A stretch of DNA of 64,000 nucleotides from Roseovarius mucosus (GCF_002080415.1 NZ_CP020474.1:3919501-3983500), one strand, 5' to 3'; counted from the first letter of the stretch, positions 28,149-38,746 are shown. Translations and numbers: made by a program. Notes: generated by a model not told the origin, from the sequence alone.

Positions 28149-28621
28149 GTCGCCTCATACCGTCCTGATTTTCCACCATCTTTTAGGATCACGCGAAGGC
28201 CGCCGATTTCCATCGCCTTATCCACCGCCTTGGTCATGTCATAGACCGTGAGAGCGGTGACCGAGGCGGCAGTCAGCGCCTCCATCTCGACGCCGGTCTG
28301 GCCTGTGGTCTTGACCGTTGCGGCGATGCGCACGCCGGGAAGATCGGGGTCAAGGGTGAGGTCCACCGTGACTTTGGTGATGGCAAGCGGGTGGCAGAGC
28401 GGGATAAGGTCGGGCGTTCGCTTGGCGGCCATGATCCCGGCAAGGCGGGCGACGGCCAGAACATCGCCTTTCTTGGCGCGGCCTTCGGCAATGATATCAA
28501 AGGTTTCGCGGGCCATCTTGATGTGGCTTTCGGCCACGGCCACGCGCGCAGTCACATCCTTGTCCGAAACATCGACCATATGGGCATGACCTTGGCCGTC
28601 GAAATGGCTGAGCCCGGACAT
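28145..28621 (-). CDS. moaC: cyclic pyranopterin monophosphate synthase MoaC
   Basis: Second step of molybdopterin synthesis, acting after MoaA. The 158 residues contain [13 protein letters not shown] (about 73-85), [25 protein letters not shown] and the C-terminal KDGGKSGRY lysines of the active site. It starts within the trpC stop (TGATG). It shares an operon with trp genes, a known but unexplained alphaproteobacterial pairing. Confidence 0.96.
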   Translation of the reverse strand: MSGLSHFDGQGHAHMVDVSDKDVTARVAVAESHIKMARETFDIIAEGRAKKGDVLAVARLAGIMAAKRTPDLIPLCHPLAITKVTVDLTLDPDLPGVRIAATVKTTGQTGVEMEALTAASVTALTVYDMTKAVDKAMEIGGLRVILKDGGKSGRYEAT

Positions 28622-29436
28622 CAGAATCCGCCCGGTGTCAGCGGATTGGCCAGCAAGTTGCGCGTGGCCTGTGCCACATCCTCGGCGCGCATCAGGGTTT
28701 CGCCGATCAGGAAGGTGCGCGCGCCGTAACGGGCCATGTCGGCCAGATCCTCGGGCGTGGCGAGGCCGCTTTCGCAGACGATCATGCGTTCGGGCGGCAC
28801 GAATTTGGACAGTTGCCGCGTGGTGTCGAGCGTGGTCTCGAAAGTGTTGAGATCACGGTTGTTGATGCCGATCATCCGGGATTTGAGATGGTTGGCGCGG
28901 TCGAGTTCGGCGCGGTTATGGACCTCGATCAGCGCATCCATGCCCCAATGGGTTGCGGCCTCTTCCAATTCGAGCGCTTGCGCATCCGAGACACTGGCCA
29001 TGATGATCAGGATGCAATCGGCCCCCCAAGCGCGCGCTTCGGCCACCTGATAGGGATCATACATGAAATCCTTGCGCAGCACGGGCAGGTCGCAGGCATT
29101 GCGCGCCTGTTCAAGGTAGTCCGGCGCGCCCTGAAAGCTGGGCGTATCTGTCAGCACCGAAAGACAGGTGGCCCCGCCGGTCGCATAGGCCTGCGCCAGC
29201 GCGGCGGGGTCGAAATCGGCACGGATCAAGCCCTTGGAGGGGCTGGCCTTTTTGATTTCGGCAATGAGGCCATAGCCGGTTTTGGTGGCCTTGAGCAGCG
29301 CATCCGAGAAGGGGCGGACGTGCGGAGCCTCATGGGCCAGCGTCTCGATCTCGGCCAAGGGGTGCGCGGCCTTGGCTGCGGCAATTTCTTCGAGTTTATA
29401 GGCTTTGATCTTGTCCAGAATGGTCGGCGTTGTCAT
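28621..29436 (-). CDS. trpC: indole-3-glycerol phosphate synthase
   Basis: Fourth step of tryptophan synthesis, converting CdRP to indole-3-glycerol phosphate. The 271 residues form a TIM barrel with [20 protein letters not shown] (catalytic Lys), [24 protein letters not shown] and [10 protein letters not shown]. It is a stand-alone TrpC, not fused to TrpF. It overlaps trpD by 4 bases and moaC by one. Confidence 0.97.
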   Translation of the reverse strand: MTTPTILDKIKAYKLEEIAAAKAAHPLAEIETLAHEAPHVRPFSDALLKATKTGYGLIAEIKKASPSKGLIRADFDPAALAQAYATGGATCLSVLTDTPSFQGAPDYLEQARNACDLPVLRKDFMYDPYQVAEARAWGADCILIIMASVSDAQALELEEAATHWGMDALIEVHNRAELDRANHLKSRMIGINNRDLNTFETTLDTTRQLSKFVPPERMIVCESGLATPEDLADMARYGARTFLIGETLMRAEDVAQATRNLLANPLTPGGF

Positions 29437-30455
29437 GCAGTCTCCGATGTCAGTTTCGCAAGGGCAGCGATTTTTGCGCGGGCTGCGCCGCTGTCGATGC
29501 TTTCTGCGGCTTGGGCCACGCCGACGCGCAGGTCGCTGGCATGTCCGGCAACCGTCAGGGCGGCGGCGGCGTTGAGCAGCACAGCATCTCGGTAGGCGCC
29601 CGGCGCACCATCAAGAAGCGCGCGCAGGGCGGCGGCGTTTTCCGCAGGGGTGCCCCCCAAAATGGCCTCGAATGGATGCACGGGCAAGCCAAAATCCTCG
29701 GGATGCAATTCGGTCTCGTGGATGCTGCCGTCGTCTTCGAGGGCCGCGACCCATGACACGCCGGTGATGGTCATCTCATCGGTGCCGTCCGAGCCATGCA
29801 CAAGCCAGGCGCGGGTTGAACCCAATTGGCCCAAGGTTTCGGCCATGGGGCGGATAAGATCGCGGGAAAACGCGCCGGTGAGTTGGCGCTTGACGCCTGC
29901 GGGGTTGGTAAGGGGGCCAAGGATGTTGAAAATTGTCCGGGTGCCCAATTCGGTGCGCACCGGCCCGACATGTGCCATGGCCGGGTGATGCATGGGGGCC
30001 ATCATAAACGCGATGCCCACTTCCGTCAGCGCGCGTTCGACCACCGGCACGCCGACCATCACCTTGATCCCCATTTCCGTGAGCGCATCCGCCGCCCCGG
30101 ATTTGGAGGAGAGGTTGCGGTTGCCATGTTTGGCCACGGGCACGCCCGCGCCCGCCACAACAAAGGCCGTCGCGGTCGAGATATTGAGCGTGCCCTTGCC
30201 ATCACCACCGGTGCCGACGATGTCCATGGCCCCCTCTGGCGCGCGCACGGCGTTGCATTTGGCGCGCATCACGGCGGCGGCGGCGGCGTATTCATTCACC
30301 GTCTCGCCGCGCGTGCGCAAAGCCATGAGAAAGCCCCCGATCTGGGCAGGTGTCGCTTCGCCTTCGAACAGGATCTCAAAGGCGGTTTCGGCCTCTGTGC
30401 GACTGAGGGGGCGGTCGACAGCGGCAGCGATCAGCGGTTTGAGCTGCTCGCTCAT
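29433..30455 (-). CDS. trpD: anthranilate phosphoribosyltransferase
   Basis: Second step of tryptophan synthesis. The 340 residues contain the PRPP loop [15 protein letters not shown] (about 81-95), [21 protein letters not shown] and the GPLTNPA motif. It overlaps both trpG and trpC by 4 bases, indicating translational coupling throughout the operon. Confidence 0.97.
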   Translation of the reverse strand: MSEQLKPLIAAAVDRPLSRTEAETAFEILFEGEATPAQIGGFLMALRTRGETVNEYAAAAAVMRAKCNAVRAPEGAMDIVGTGGDGKGTLNISTATAFVVAGAGVPVAKHGNRNLSSKSGAADALTEMGIKVMVGVPVVERALTEVGIAFMMAPMHHPAMAHVGPVRTELGTRTIFNILGPLTNPAGVKRQLTGAFSRDLIRPMAETLGQLGSTRAWLVHGSDGTDEMTITGVSWVAALEDDGSIHETELHPEDFGLPVHPFEAILGGTPAENAAALRALLDGAPGAYRDAVLLNAAAALTVAGHASDLRVGVAQAAESIDSGAARAKIAALAKLTSETA

Positions 30456-31033
30456 GCCGGAACCTGCATCATGTCGATGAAATTCTTGAGCAGCGCGTGA
30501 CCGTGTTGCGATGCGATGGATTCGGGGTGAAATTGCACGCCCTGAATGGGCAAGTCGCGGTGTTGCAGGCCCATGATGGTGCCGTCTGCCAGTTCTGCGG
30601 TGATTTCAAGGCAGTCGGGCAGGCTGGAGCGTTCGACCACAAGCGAGTGATAGCGCGTCGCCTCAAAGGGAGAGGGCAGGCCAGCAAAGACGCCTTTGCC
30701 CTCATGAAGGATCTGGCCCATCTTGCCATGTACGATTTCGGAATGGCGGATAACCTTGCCGCCAAAGGCCTGACCGATGGTCTGATGCCCAAGGCAGACG
30801 CCCAAAAGCGGAATACCCGCCTCGGCGGCTGCAAGGGTGAGCGGCAGGCAAATGCCCGCCTGATCCGGATCGCAGGGGCCGGGCGAAAGCAGGATGCCAT
30901 CGGGGCGCATCGCCATCGCTTCTTGCACATTGAGCGCATCATTCCGCACAACGCGGGTTTCGGCACCCAATTCGCCTACGTAATGGACGAGATTATAGGT
31001 GAAACTGTCGTAGTTATCGATCAAGAGCAGCAT
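30452..31033 (-). CDS. trpG: anthranilate synthase glutamine amidotransferase subunit
   Basis: Supplies ammonia from glutamine to TrpE (and possibly PabB). The 193 residues are a class I glutamine amidotransferase with [13 protein letters not shown], nucleophile Cys in [16 protein letters not shown], and His-Glu in [10 protein letters not shown]. It is the first gene of trpGDC-moaC-moeA. Its partner trpE is about 4 kb away at 35378-36889. No attenuator-like leader peptide with Trp codons is evident upstream. Confidence 0.96.
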   Translation of the reverse strand: MLLLIDNYDSFTYNLVHYVGELGAETRVVRNDALNVQEAMAMRPDGILLSPGPCDPDQAGICLPLTLAAAEAGIPLLGVCLGHQTIGQAFGGKVIRHSEIVHGKMGQILHEGKGVFAGLPSPFEATRYHSLVVERSSLPDCLEITAELADGTIMGLQHRDLPIQGVQFHPESIASQHGHALLKNFIDMMQVPA

Positions 31034-31168
31034 TCGCGCCTGTCCTCATGCAAAGGGGGCTGGAGGCCAAGGGGCCGGTCGCGGTATACTTGTTCAGTCT
31101 TGCGCGGCACCGTCAAGGGGCGCTAGGCCGGATAACAGGCAAAACAGGCAGATGTGGGGGCAAAGGCA

Positions 31169-32626
31169 GTGGCACGCGGAGTATTGGCAGGCATGATGAC
31201 GGGAACGCTGGTGTCGGGGCTGGCGTTGGGCACACTGTCTGTGCTGAGCGGGGCACCGGGTACGGTGCGGCCCGAAGCGGTGAGTTTGGAGGTGCCTGCG
31301 GGATCGGGGTTCGATCTGCGGCGCGAGGATGCAGAGGCGGCCTTGCCCGAGACGCAGGCCGCGCCCGAGACGGCAGGAGTGTCGCAGGCCGCACCGCCTG
31401 CGCCCGATGACAGCGCTGGCATCGGTGCAGTCGAGACTGCGCCGGCAGCGGTGCCGGAAACGGGGGAGGCGGCCGCCTTGGCTGAGGCCCCCGAAGTGGC
31501 GGCCGATAGTGGCGGTGTGGCGGTCGAGAGCGACGAGCCGGTTCTGCCCAGCCCGCTAGTGCCAGCGCCTGTGGTGCCGAACAGCGAGGGCGCGGTGGCG
31601 GTTTCGACCGATCCCGCGCAGCCGCCCGCACCCCCTCCAAGCGAGGAGAGTGCTGGGTTGAGCGCGCCAGAGGCGGGGCAGAGCGAGTCTATTTTTCCAT
31701 CCGAGGAGCCTGCGCCGGTGCTGATCCCTGACGCCACGGATGGCGAGGGCGTGGCGGATCTGTCGCCGGAAGCCGAGGCACAGGCAGAAGTGGCCCCTGT
31801 GCCGGAAGCGGACGCGGAGACTGTGGCCAAGACCCTGCCTGCGCTGGGCACGATCGGCAACCGGGCCGAAGGGGTGACAACCAACCGCCTGCCCAGCCTT
31901 GGCGATCCTGCGCCCGAGGTTGCCGAGGCCATCGCAGAGCCTGAGGCGGCGGAGGGTGCCTTGGTGCGCAATCGGGTGGCGTTCGACAATCCCGAGGGCA
32001 AGCCGCTGATGGCGATCATTCTGATGGATGACGGGCAGAGCCCGATTGGGATCGAGGCGCTTCAGAGTTTTCCCTATCCGCTGAATTTCGCGGTCGATGT
32101 GACCTGGTCCGGGGCGGCGGACGCGGCAGAACGCTACCGCGCCGCCGGATTCGAGGTTTTGGCCATGGCCGATTTGCCCGAAGGGGCGCGGCCCGAGGAT
32201 GCCGAAGTGGCGATGCAGGCCTGGTTTACGCAGGTGCCGCAGGCGGTGGCGGTTTTGGAAGGGGCAGGCGCGGGCCTGCAATCGAGCCGCGAAGCCACGG
32301 CGCAATTGGCCCCGATTCTGAAAGAGAGCGGGCATGGGCTGGTGATGCATCCCAACGGGCTGAACACGGCGCAAAAGCTGATCGCGCGCGAGGGCGTGCC
32401 CTCGGCCAGCCTGTTTCGGGATTTTGACGGGCAGGGACAGAATGCTGCCGCCATCCGGCGGTTTCTGGATCAGGCCGCGATGCGGGCGGATCAGCAGGAG
32501 GATGGCGTGATTATGCTGGGCCGGTTGCGGGCGGATACGATCAGCGCCCTGCTCCTCTGGGGCTTGGCAGACCGGGCCGCAAGCGTGGCCTTGGCGCCTG
32601 TGTCGGCGGTGCTTCGGGCGGAATGA
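31169..32626 (+). CDS. divergent polysaccharide deacetylase family protein
   Basis: About 485 residues. A hydrophobic N-terminus (signal or anchor, MARGVLAGMMTGTLVSGLALG) is followed by a long Ala/Pro/Glu-rich low-complexity linker (about 35-260). The C-terminal domain (about 270-485; MAIILMDDGQSPIGIEALQSFPYPLNFAVD, HGLVMHPNG) resembles the YibQ/divergent deacetylase fold. Metal ligands of true deacetylases are only partly kept. It is probably periplasmic and linked to the cell envelope. A GTG start is likely: 31169 has GGGGG nine bases upstream; GTG 31154 is an alternative. Confidence 0.8.
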   Translation: MARGVLAGMMTGTLVSGLALGTLSVLSGAPGTVRPEAVSLEVPAGSGFDLRREDAEAALPETQAAPETAGVSQAAPPAPDDSAGIGAVETAPAAVPETGEAAALAEAPEVAADSGGVAVESDEPVLPSPLVPAPVVPNSEGAVAVSTDPAQPPAPPPSEESAGLSAPEAGQSESIFPSEEPAPVLIPDATDGEGVADLSPEAEAQAEVAPVPEADAETVAKTLPALGTIGNRAEGVTTNRLPSLGDPAPEVAEAIAEPEAAEGALVRNRVAFDNPEGKPLMAIILMDDGQSPIGIEALQSFPYPLNFAVDVTWSGAADAAERYRAAGFEVLAMADLPEGARPEDAEVAMQAWFTQVPQAVAVLEGAGAGLQSSREATAQLAPILKESGHGLVMHPNGLNTAQKLIAREGVPSASLFRDFDGQGQNAAAIRRFLDQAAMRADQQEDGVIMLGRLRADTISALLLWGLADRAASVALAPVSAVLRAE

Positions 32627-32711
32627 TCCGGGCGCCTGCCTTGTGCGGTCGTTGACCGGGGCTGCCGTTCGCGGCTACGCTTGGGCCATAGTCATGCGAA
32701 ATGGAGTTTTT

Positions 32712-33212
32712 ATGATGTCCAAAAGATTGATTTTGGCACTTGGTCTTTCATTGATGGGATCGGCGGCCTTTGCGGATATGACCGTGCAATTGGGCGGTGG
32801 CTGGGATGGTCGCAAGGTGCCCGCCGGTCAGCATTGCCCTTTGTCCGGTGGCAAAGGCAGCACGCCCCCGATGACGGTATCTGGTATTCCTGCGGGCACG
32901 GTCTGGCTGATTGCCTATTACAACGACAAGTCTTACGGCCCGCTGTCGCAGAATGGGGGCCATGGCACGATCGGCTATCCTGTCAAAGGAGCCACGGCCG
33001 ATCTGCCTGCGGTGCCCGGAATGACCGCAAAGCTGCCCGGTGGCGTGCGGGTCATCAAGCCTGCGCGCGCGACCGGGGATTACGCAAGCCCGGGATATTT
33101 GCCACCATGCTCTGGCGGTCGCGGCAATCGGTATACGGTGGATATTCGGGCGGTCGATGCCGCGGGCAAGGTGTTGTCTGAGCTGAAGAACGTCGACATC
33201 GGAAAATACTGA
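32712..33212 (+). CDS. exported PEBP-like (YbhB/YbcL-type) protein
   Basis: About 166 residues with a clear signal peptide (1-22, ending SAAFA). The mature part has a pattern reminiscent of phosphatidylethanolamine-binding proteins: a GHGTIGY segment and SPGYLPPCSGGRGNRYTVDIRAVD, comparable to GPxPPxGHRYxFTLYALD. The Cys in PPCSGG could pair with the early Cys in GQHCPLS. ATG 32712 or 32715 follows GGAG. Family assignment is tentative; function is unknown. Confidence 0.65.
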   Translation: MMSKRLILALGLSLMGSAAFADMTVQLGGGWDGRKVPAGQHCPLSGGKGSTPPMTVSGIPAGTVWLIAYYNDKSYGPLSQNGGHGTIGYPVKGATADLPAVPGMTAKLPGGVRVIKPARATGDYASPGYLPPCSGGRGNRYTVDIRAVDAAGKVLSELKNVDIGKY

Positions 33213-33331
33213 GCGCTGCGCCGATCTGGCCCATTGGGCCGCGAAAGGTCCGCATCATGCCGCACCGGGGACAGCCGGGGGGACGCTATGACCGCAGGTT
33301 GGGACCACAACCATAGCGAAAGGTGCTGGCG

Positions 33332-34075
33332 ATGATCCTCTATCCGACCTTGGAAATACTGGACGGAAAATGTGTCACTCTGACGCGCGGGCGGCTGGAT
33401 GAGCCGGTCTTCTGGCATGTGGACCCGGTCGAAACCGCGCGCCGTTTTGTGGCCGCCGGGGCAGATTGGATGCACCTCACCGATATGAACGGGCTGCGCG
33501 GCGCGGGTGACAATGATGCGCTTATCGAGCAGATCATCCGGGCCGTGGGTATTCCGGTGCAGCTTGGGGGCGGGTTTCGGGGACGCGAAGCGGTGGAGCG
33601 CTGGATCGACAAGGGGGCGGGGCGGATCGTGCTGGGCACAATGGCGGTTCAGAACCCCGAAGCGGTCAAGGCGCTGGCCAAGTATCACCCGGATCAGATC
33701 GTCGTGGCGGTGGATATCTATCAGGGGCAGTTGATGACCGATGGTTGGCGCACGGCCTCTGCCTTTGGTCCGGGTGAGTTGATCGCAGCCTTTGACGGTG
33801 TGCCGCTGGCGGGGATTTTGATTACAGATATTGATGCCGATATCGAGGATAGCGATGGCAGTCTCGGGGTGATTTCCGGGCTGGCAGCCAAGACGCGGCA
33901 TGCGGTGATTGCGCGGGGCACGGTGCGGACGGTCGATGACGTGGCGCGGCTGCGCTACATTCCCAATATCGACGGCACGATCATCGGGCGCGCGCTTTTG
34001 TCCAAAGATGTCGATCTGGGCGAGGCTCTGGCGATTGCGCGGGCCGCCCCGGAAGCGAAGGCAGAGTTCATCTGA
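33332..34075 (+). CDS. HisA-related TIM-barrel protein with altered active site
   Basis: 247 residues that align along their length with HisA, the ProFAR isomerase of histidine synthesis. The second catalytic Asp is kept (VVAVDIYQG). The first, in the N-terminal PALDL motif, is Glu8 (PTLEILDG). The C-terminal phosphate loop SGG is ARGT. The loop after TDI is also longer. No his genes adjoin. It is therefore probably a paralogue with a different or weakened activity. The ATG at 33332 is preferred (AAAGGTG upstream) over GTG 33323. Confidence 0.8.
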   Translation: MILYPTLEILDGKCVTLTRGRLDEPVFWHVDPVETARRFVAAGADWMHLTDMNGLRGAGDNDALIEQIIRAVGIPVQLGGGFRGREAVERWIDKGAGRIVLGTMAVQNPEAVKALAKYHPDQIVVAVDIYQGQLMTDGWRTASAFGPGELIAAFDGVPLAGILITDIDADIEDSDGSLGVISGLAAKTRHAVIARGTVRTVDDVARLRYIPNIDGTIIGRALLSKDVDLGEALAIARAAPEAKAEFI

Positions 34076-34085
34076 GCGCGCGGCC

Positions 34086-34628
34086 TTAGCCCCGCCACTC
34101 TCCGGGGCCGAGGCCGTCGAGTGTCCAGTCCCCGATGCGCCACCGGATGAGGCGCAGGGTGGGGTGACCGATATGGGCGGTCATGCGGCGCACCTGCCGG
34201 TTGCGCCCTTCGGAGATCGTGAGTTTCAGCCAGCAATCGGGCACGGATTTGCGAAAGCGGACGGGCGGGGTGCGCGGCCAGAGGGTCGGAGGCTCTGTCC
34301 GCTCGACCCGCGCGGGCCGCGTCGGGCCGTCGCTCAGCGTGACACCGGCACGCAGGGCTGCGAGGGCTGTGTCATCCGGCAGGCCTTCGACCTGCGCGTA
34401 ATATGTTTTTTCTGTTTTAAAACGGGGATTTGCGATGCGCGCTTGAAGTTGGCCATCATCGGTCAGCAACAAGAGGCCTTCGCTGTCGCGATCCAGCCGA
34501 CCGGCGGGATAGACGCGGGGGATGTCGATGAAATCCGAGAGCGTGGCACGCGGGCTGCCCTCGGTGCCGCGATCGGTGAATTGCGACAGCACGTCATAGG
34601 GTTTGTTGAAGAGGATGAGGCGGGCCAT
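34086..34628 (-). CDS. rluE: 23S rRNA pseudouridine synthase, RluE type
   Basis: 180 residues without an S4 domain. The catalytic loop [18 protein letters not shown] carries the Asp; the N-terminal [16 protein letters not shown] and the [10 protein letters not shown] and [11 protein letters not shown] segments match RluE, which modifies U2457 of 23S rRNA in E. coli. Its 3' end nearly abuts the HisA-like gene. It lies 38 bases downstream of the rhodanese gene, probably in one transcript. Confidence 0.92.
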   Translation of the reverse strand: MARLILFNKPYDVLSQFTDRGTEGSPRATLSDFIDIPRVYPAGRLDRDSEGLLLLTDDGQLQARIANPRFKTEKTYYAQVEGLPDDTALAALRAGVTLSDGPTRPARVERTEPPTLWPRTPPVRFRKSVPDCWLKLTISEGRNRQVRRMTAHIGHPTLRLIRWRIGDWTLDGLGPGEWRG

Positions 34629-34666
34629 GCCCCTGTCTTGCCCGAGGGCAAGGCCCGCCGCAAGTC

Positions 34667-35284
34667 TCAGTTATAGCCGGGGCGCAGGCCTTGGCGGATC
34701 TTGTAGGTCCAGGGCAGACCGGCGTTGCGCCAGCCGTTGACGGCGCGCGCGCCGGCCTCGTTGGTGTCGCCCTCGAACCCATCCACGACGTTGTAGAGCG
34801 TCACGTCAATGCCGCCGTCGACCAGTTTGCCTATGGCCTCGGCGCTGCGCGAGCCAGAGCGGCACATCACCAAGAGCGTATCCACACCTGCAGCGGCATC
34901 ACTGGCAAGCCATGCCTTGACCTCGTCAACAAAGGCGGGGTTGTCCACCATCTTGTAAGCGCCTTTCTTGGCGTCGAAGGTCAGGGCAGGGTCCATCAGT
35001 TTTGACGGGATATTCGCAGCAGCGGCCGTGGCATAGCCAATCAGGGTCACCTCGGACGGGGTGCGCACATCAATGAGGGCGACGTTGGGATGATCGGCCA
35101 GCACGCGGGCAGCGTCGGCGGCAATCATATAGAGGCCGGGGGCCGTCTGTTTGCTCTTGCTCAGTGTGTCGACAGCTACGGGCTCTTGTAGGGTCAGGGC
35201 ACCGCCAGCCGCGCTTGCGAGCGGCGCGAGTGCCAAGGCCAAGGCCACGAGGGCCGGGGCGGCGAATCGTGTGATGCGGTTCAT
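34667..35284 (-). CDS. exported rhodanese-like protein
   Basis: 205 residues with signal peptide (about 1-25, ending APLASAA). The single rhodanese domain has [12 protein letters not shown] and the active-site loop [13 protein letters not shown] short C-terminal extension is [17 protein letters not shown]. Location is periplasmic. It probably transfers sulfane sulfur or binds a metal or anion; the substrate is unknown. The start at 35284 has GGAGGG eight bases upstream. Confidence 0.88.
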   Translation of the reverse strand: MNRITRFAAPALVALALALAPLASAAGGALTLQEPVAVDTLSKSKQTAPGLYMIAADAARVLADHPNVALIDVRTPSEVTLIGYATAAAANIPSKLMDPALTFDAKKGAYKMVDNPAFVDEVKAWLASDAAAGVDTLLVMCRSGSRSAEAIGKLVDGGIDVTLYNVVDGFEGDTNEAGARAVNGWRNAGLPWTYKIRQGLRPGYN

Positions 35285-35377
35285 TGGGCTTCCCTCCATT
35301 ACATTCCTAAAGTGGAATATGATTGGAAAGACCTACGTCCGCTTGCACGCGCGCGCCTTGACCTGTGTCAAACGGGA

Positions 35378-36889
35378 TTAGCCGTTGCTGTCGCCACCAA
35401 AACGTGCGGCATCGGCAGCTGCGCGACGGATGGCGTTCGATTTATGGACGGTTTCCATATATTCCGCCTCTGGGTCACTGTCATAGACAACGCCGCCGCC
35501 TGCCTGAATATAAAGGTTCTGATCCTTGACCACGGCGGTACGCAGGGCGATGCAGACATCCATATCGCCGCCCGAGCTGAAATAGCCGACACCGCCGCCA
35601 TAGACGCCGCGTTTCTCGGGCTCCAACTCGTCGATGATCTCCATCGCGCGGACCTTGGGCGCGCCCGACACGGTGCCTGCGGGCAGACCGGCGAGAAGGG
35701 CGCTGAGCGCATCCTGATCCTCGGCCAACTCGCCCACCACATTCGAGACGATGTGCATCACGTGGCTATAGCGCTCGATGATGAATTTCTCGGTCGGATG
35801 CACGGTGCCGATCTTGCAGACGCGACCGGCGTCGTTGCGCCCCAGATCCAGCAGCATGAGATGCTCGGCCAGTTCCTTTTTGTCGGCCAAAAGATCGGCC
35901 TCAAGGGCGCGATCCTCTTCGGGGGTAGCGCCACGGGGGCGTGTGCCTGCGATGGGGCGGATCGTCACCTCTTGGCCAAACACACGCACGAGGATTTCGG
36001 GGCTGGCCCCGATCACCTGAAAGCCACCAAAGTTGAAATAGAACATGAAAGGCGACGGGTTGGTGCGCCGCAAGCTGCGGTAGAGGGAAAAGGGCGGTTG
36101 GCGAAAGGTCTGGGTCCAGCGCTGGCTGGGCACCACCTGAAAGATATCGCCTGCGCGGATGTAATCCTTGGCCTTTTCAACGGCTTGCTTATAGCCGTCA
36201 CGGGTGAAATTCGAGACCGGGGCGGCATCTTCATGGGCCTCACCCAAGCGGCGGCTGGATTGGGGCAGGGCGCGTTCCAGATCGCGGACCGCGTCCATCA
36301 CCCGCTCGGCGGCCTGCGCATAGGCGGCGCGCGCCGATTGGCCGCTGCTGACCCATGCGGGGGCCACAACCATGACCTCGCCCTTGACGCCATCCAGAAC
36401 GGCAATCACCGAGGGGCGCAGCATCACCGCATCCGGCAGGCCAAGCGGATCGGGGTTCACATCTGGCAGGTGTTCGACCAGCCGGATCATGTCATAGCCC
36501 AGATAGCCAAAGAGCCCGGCACTGGCGGCGGGCATGCCCTCGGGCAGGGCGATACGGCTCTCGGCGATGAGGGCGCGCAGGTTGGCTAGAGGGTCGCCGT
36601 GCTGATCCTCGAAGGCGTCGTGATCGAACCGGGCCTGACGGTTGATGCGGCTGGTGGTGCCGTGACACTCCCATATCACATCGGGTTTCATGCCGATGAT
36701 GGAATACCGCCCGCGCAATTCGCCGCCCGTCACCGATTCAAGCAGGAAGGCATCGCGCGCGGCACCTGTCAGCTTGAGCATCAGCGAGACGGGCGTGTCG
36801 AGATCGGCCGCAAGCCGCGCATGCACCACCTGATTTTCGCCCGATTCATAGGCGCGCGCAAATTCCTCAAAGGACGGGGTCAGTTCCAA
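35378..36889 (-). CDS. trpE: anthranilate synthase component I
   Basis: 503 residues. It makes anthranilate from chorismate with ammonia from TrpG. The N-terminal feedback region contains LLESVTGGELRGRYSIIG; the catalytic core has IRPIAGTRPRGATPEEDRALE, LGRNDAGRVCKIG, FIIERYSHVMHIVSNV and GTVSGAPKVRAMEII. It follows the PpiD-like gene by 12 bases, so it is read from an upstream promoter, unlinked from trpGDC. Confidence 0.97.
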   Translation of the reverse strand: MELTPSFEEFARAYESGENQVVHARLAADLDTPVSLMLKLTGAARDAFLLESVTGGELRGRYSIIGMKPDVIWECHGTTSRINRQARFDHDAFEDQHGDPLANLRALIAESRIALPEGMPAASAGLFGYLGYDMIRLVEHLPDVNPDPLGLPDAVMLRPSVIAVLDGVKGEVMVVAPAWVSSGQSARAAYAQAAERVMDAVRDLERALPQSSRRLGEAHEDAAPVSNFTRDGYKQAVEKAKDYIRAGDIFQVVPSQRWTQTFRQPPFSLYRSLRRTNPSPFMFYFNFGGFQVIGASPEILVRVFGQEVTIRPIAGTRPRGATPEEDRALEADLLADKKELAEHLMLLDLGRNDAGRVCKIGTVHPTEKFIIERYSHVMHIVSNVVGELAEDQDALSALLAGLPAGTVSGAPKVRAMEIIDELEPEKRGVYGGGVGYFSSGGDMDVCIALRTAVVKDQNLYIQAGGGVVYDSDPEAEYMETVHKSNAIRRAAADAARFGGDSNG

Positions 36890-36901
36890 TTTTGGCGGTC
36901 C

Positions 36902-38746
36902 TCAGTTGAAATTGGCGTGCACGGCATTGAGGGCCGCCTGATCAAGTTCGACGCCCGCACGGCTGCGGATGTCATTGGCCAGCACTTGAAACAGATCCTG
37001 TCCCAGATCGGCGGCGGCCTGATCTTGCAGGGCGGCGCGCAGGCGGGCGAGATCCTCGTCCTCTTCCGCGGGCAGGGGCGGCGCGATGCTGTCAAGGCGC
37101 AGAACAAAGAGGCGACCATTGCCCTCGATCACGCGCACCTCGCCTTGGACCATGTCAAACACCGTGTCGATGAATTCTGCGGGGGCCTCGGGGCGGTAAT
37201 CGCGGCGGGTCATGTCGGTCACTTCCGTTGCCGTCAGCCCCAGATCGGCAAAGCTGGCACCGGCGCGCAGTTCTGCGAGCTGTGGTTCGAGCTGCGCGCG
37301 CAGGGCAGTCACCGTCGCCTCAGCGCGCCAGCCACGCAGGACGGCGTCGCGCACATCCTCAAGCGGTTGGATGCGGGGCTCTACGATCCCGTCGAGACGG
37401 AGGGCAAAGATGCCGCCATCCGCCAGTTGTTCAACCTCGGGATAGTCGCCCGTTGCCACGGCCTGCGCTGCGGCGCGAAAGCTGTCATAGCCTGCCATGC
37501 CTTCGGTCAGGCCGGGGTGCCAGTCGATGCTGCCAAGTTCGAGATCGGTTTCCTTGGCCACATCCTCGAGCGTGGCGCCCCCAGCAAGTAGATCATCGAC
37601 CGTGTCGATTTTGGCCTCGATGACGCGGCGCGCGCGGTCGGCGGCCAGTTCCTCGCGCAGGCGCGGTTCCGCCTCTTCAAAGGTTGTGATCTGCGCCGCG
37701 AGAACGGCGTTGACGCGAAAGAGGGCCGGGCCAAGATTTGTGTCGATCGGTCCGACCACCTCGCCCGCCTGAGCGGAGAAGACGGGATCCGCGGCAGCGC
37801 CCAGATCCTCGCGGCTGACATCGCCCATGTCGATATCGGCCATATCCAGCCCGCGCTCAGAGACCAGCATTTCAAGCGCGATCCCGTCGTCGATCCGGGT
37901 ACGCGCGCGGGTCGCGGCCGCGGAATCGGCAAAGACCAGACGTTCGACCAACCGCCGCTCGGGCATGTTGAATTCGGTCTCGCGTTCGGCATAGGCCTCG
38001 CGCAGGGCGGCTTCGTCGACCTCGACACTATCAAGGATCATCGCGGGCGTGACCCATGCAAAGGTGATGGTTTTGGTTTCGGGTGTCGTGAAATTGGGCA
38101 GATTGCCTTGATGATAGGTCTTGAGGTCGTCCTCGGACGGGACGGGCAGGCCAGATTGCAGCGCGGCGCGGTCAAGCACGGCAAAGGCCAAGCTGCGCCG
38201 CTCGGCCAGATAGGTCATCATCGTGTCCATATAGGTGCTTGGCGTTTGCAGACCGGCGAGGGCTGCGGCCTGCACCAGTGTGCTCGCGGTTTCGGCGCGG
38301 ATGTTCTCTTCGAACTGGCCTTCATTCAGGCCGGCCTGATCGAGGGCAAAACGATACGCCTCGCGATCAAAGCTGCCATCGAGCCCCTGAAAGGAGGGAA
38401 TGTCGAGGATTTGCTCGCGCAGGTTCTCATCGCCGATGGACAGGCCAAGGCGGTCTGCCTCATGCTCTAGGGCTGCGCGGGCCACCAGACGGCCCAGCAC
38501 GTCGGTATCAACCCCGGCGGCGCGCGCCTCGGCAAAGCTCATGGCGCTGCCGCGCTCCGCCTCTAGCGCGCGGATTTCGTTTTGCAGGGCGCGGGCGTAG
38601 GTGGTCACATCAATTTCGGCGGTGCCAACATGGCCGATGCTGCGGACATTGCCAGAAAGGTTGGTTGCGCCAAATCCGGCAAGGCCCACAATCAGAAGGC
38701 CCATCAGAACCCACATCGCGCCTTTGGATATGCTGTTGCCTGCCAT
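36902..38746 (-). CDS. PpiD-like peptidylprolyl isomerase / SurA_N domain foldase
   Basis: 614 residues. One N-terminal transmembrane helix (about 11-29, MWVLMGLLIVGLAGFGATN) precedes a SurA_N-like chaperone region (about 30-200), a parvulin-like segment (about 255-360; RLVERLVFADS to GEVVGPIDTNLGPALFRVN) and a second PPIase-like repeat near the C-terminus. It acts at the periplasmic side of the inner membrane on proteins leaving the Sec channel. The parvulin core looks degenerate, as in many PpiD proteins, so chaperone activity may dominate. trpE is directly downstream. Confidence 0.88.
   Translation of the reverse strand: MAGNSISKGAMWVLMGLLIVGLAGFGATNLSGNVRSIGHVGTAEIDVTTYARALQNEIRALEAERGSAMSFAEARAAGVDTDVLGRLVARAALEHEADRLGLSIGDENLREQILDIPSFQGLDGSFDREAYRFALDQAGLNEGQFEENIRAETASTLVQAAALAGLQTPSTYMDTMMTYLAERRSLAFAVLDRAALQSGLPVPSEDDLKTYHQGNLPNFTTPETKTITFAWVTPAMILDSVEVDEAALREAYAERETEFNMPERRLVERLVFADSAAATRARTRIDDGIALEMLVSERGLDMADIDMGDVSREDLGAAADPVFSAQAGEVVGPIDTNLGPALFRVNAVLAAQITTFEEAEPRLREELAADRARRVIEAKIDTVDDLLAGGATLEDVAKETDLELGSIDWHPGLTEGMAGYDSFRAAAQAVATGDYPEVEQLADGGIFALRLDGIVEPRIQPLEDVRDAVLRGWRAEATVTALRAQLEPQLAELRAGASFADLGLTATEVTDMTRRDYRPEAPAEFIDTVFDMVQGEVRVIEGNGRLFVLRLDSIAPPLPAEEDEDLARLRAALQDQAAADLGQDLFQVLANDIRSRAGVELDQAALNAVHANFN

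Noticed and set aside
30452..31100. Trp attenuator leader before trpG
   Set aside because: No short peptide with clustered Trp codons and no alternative terminator/antiterminator pair is visible upstream of trpG.
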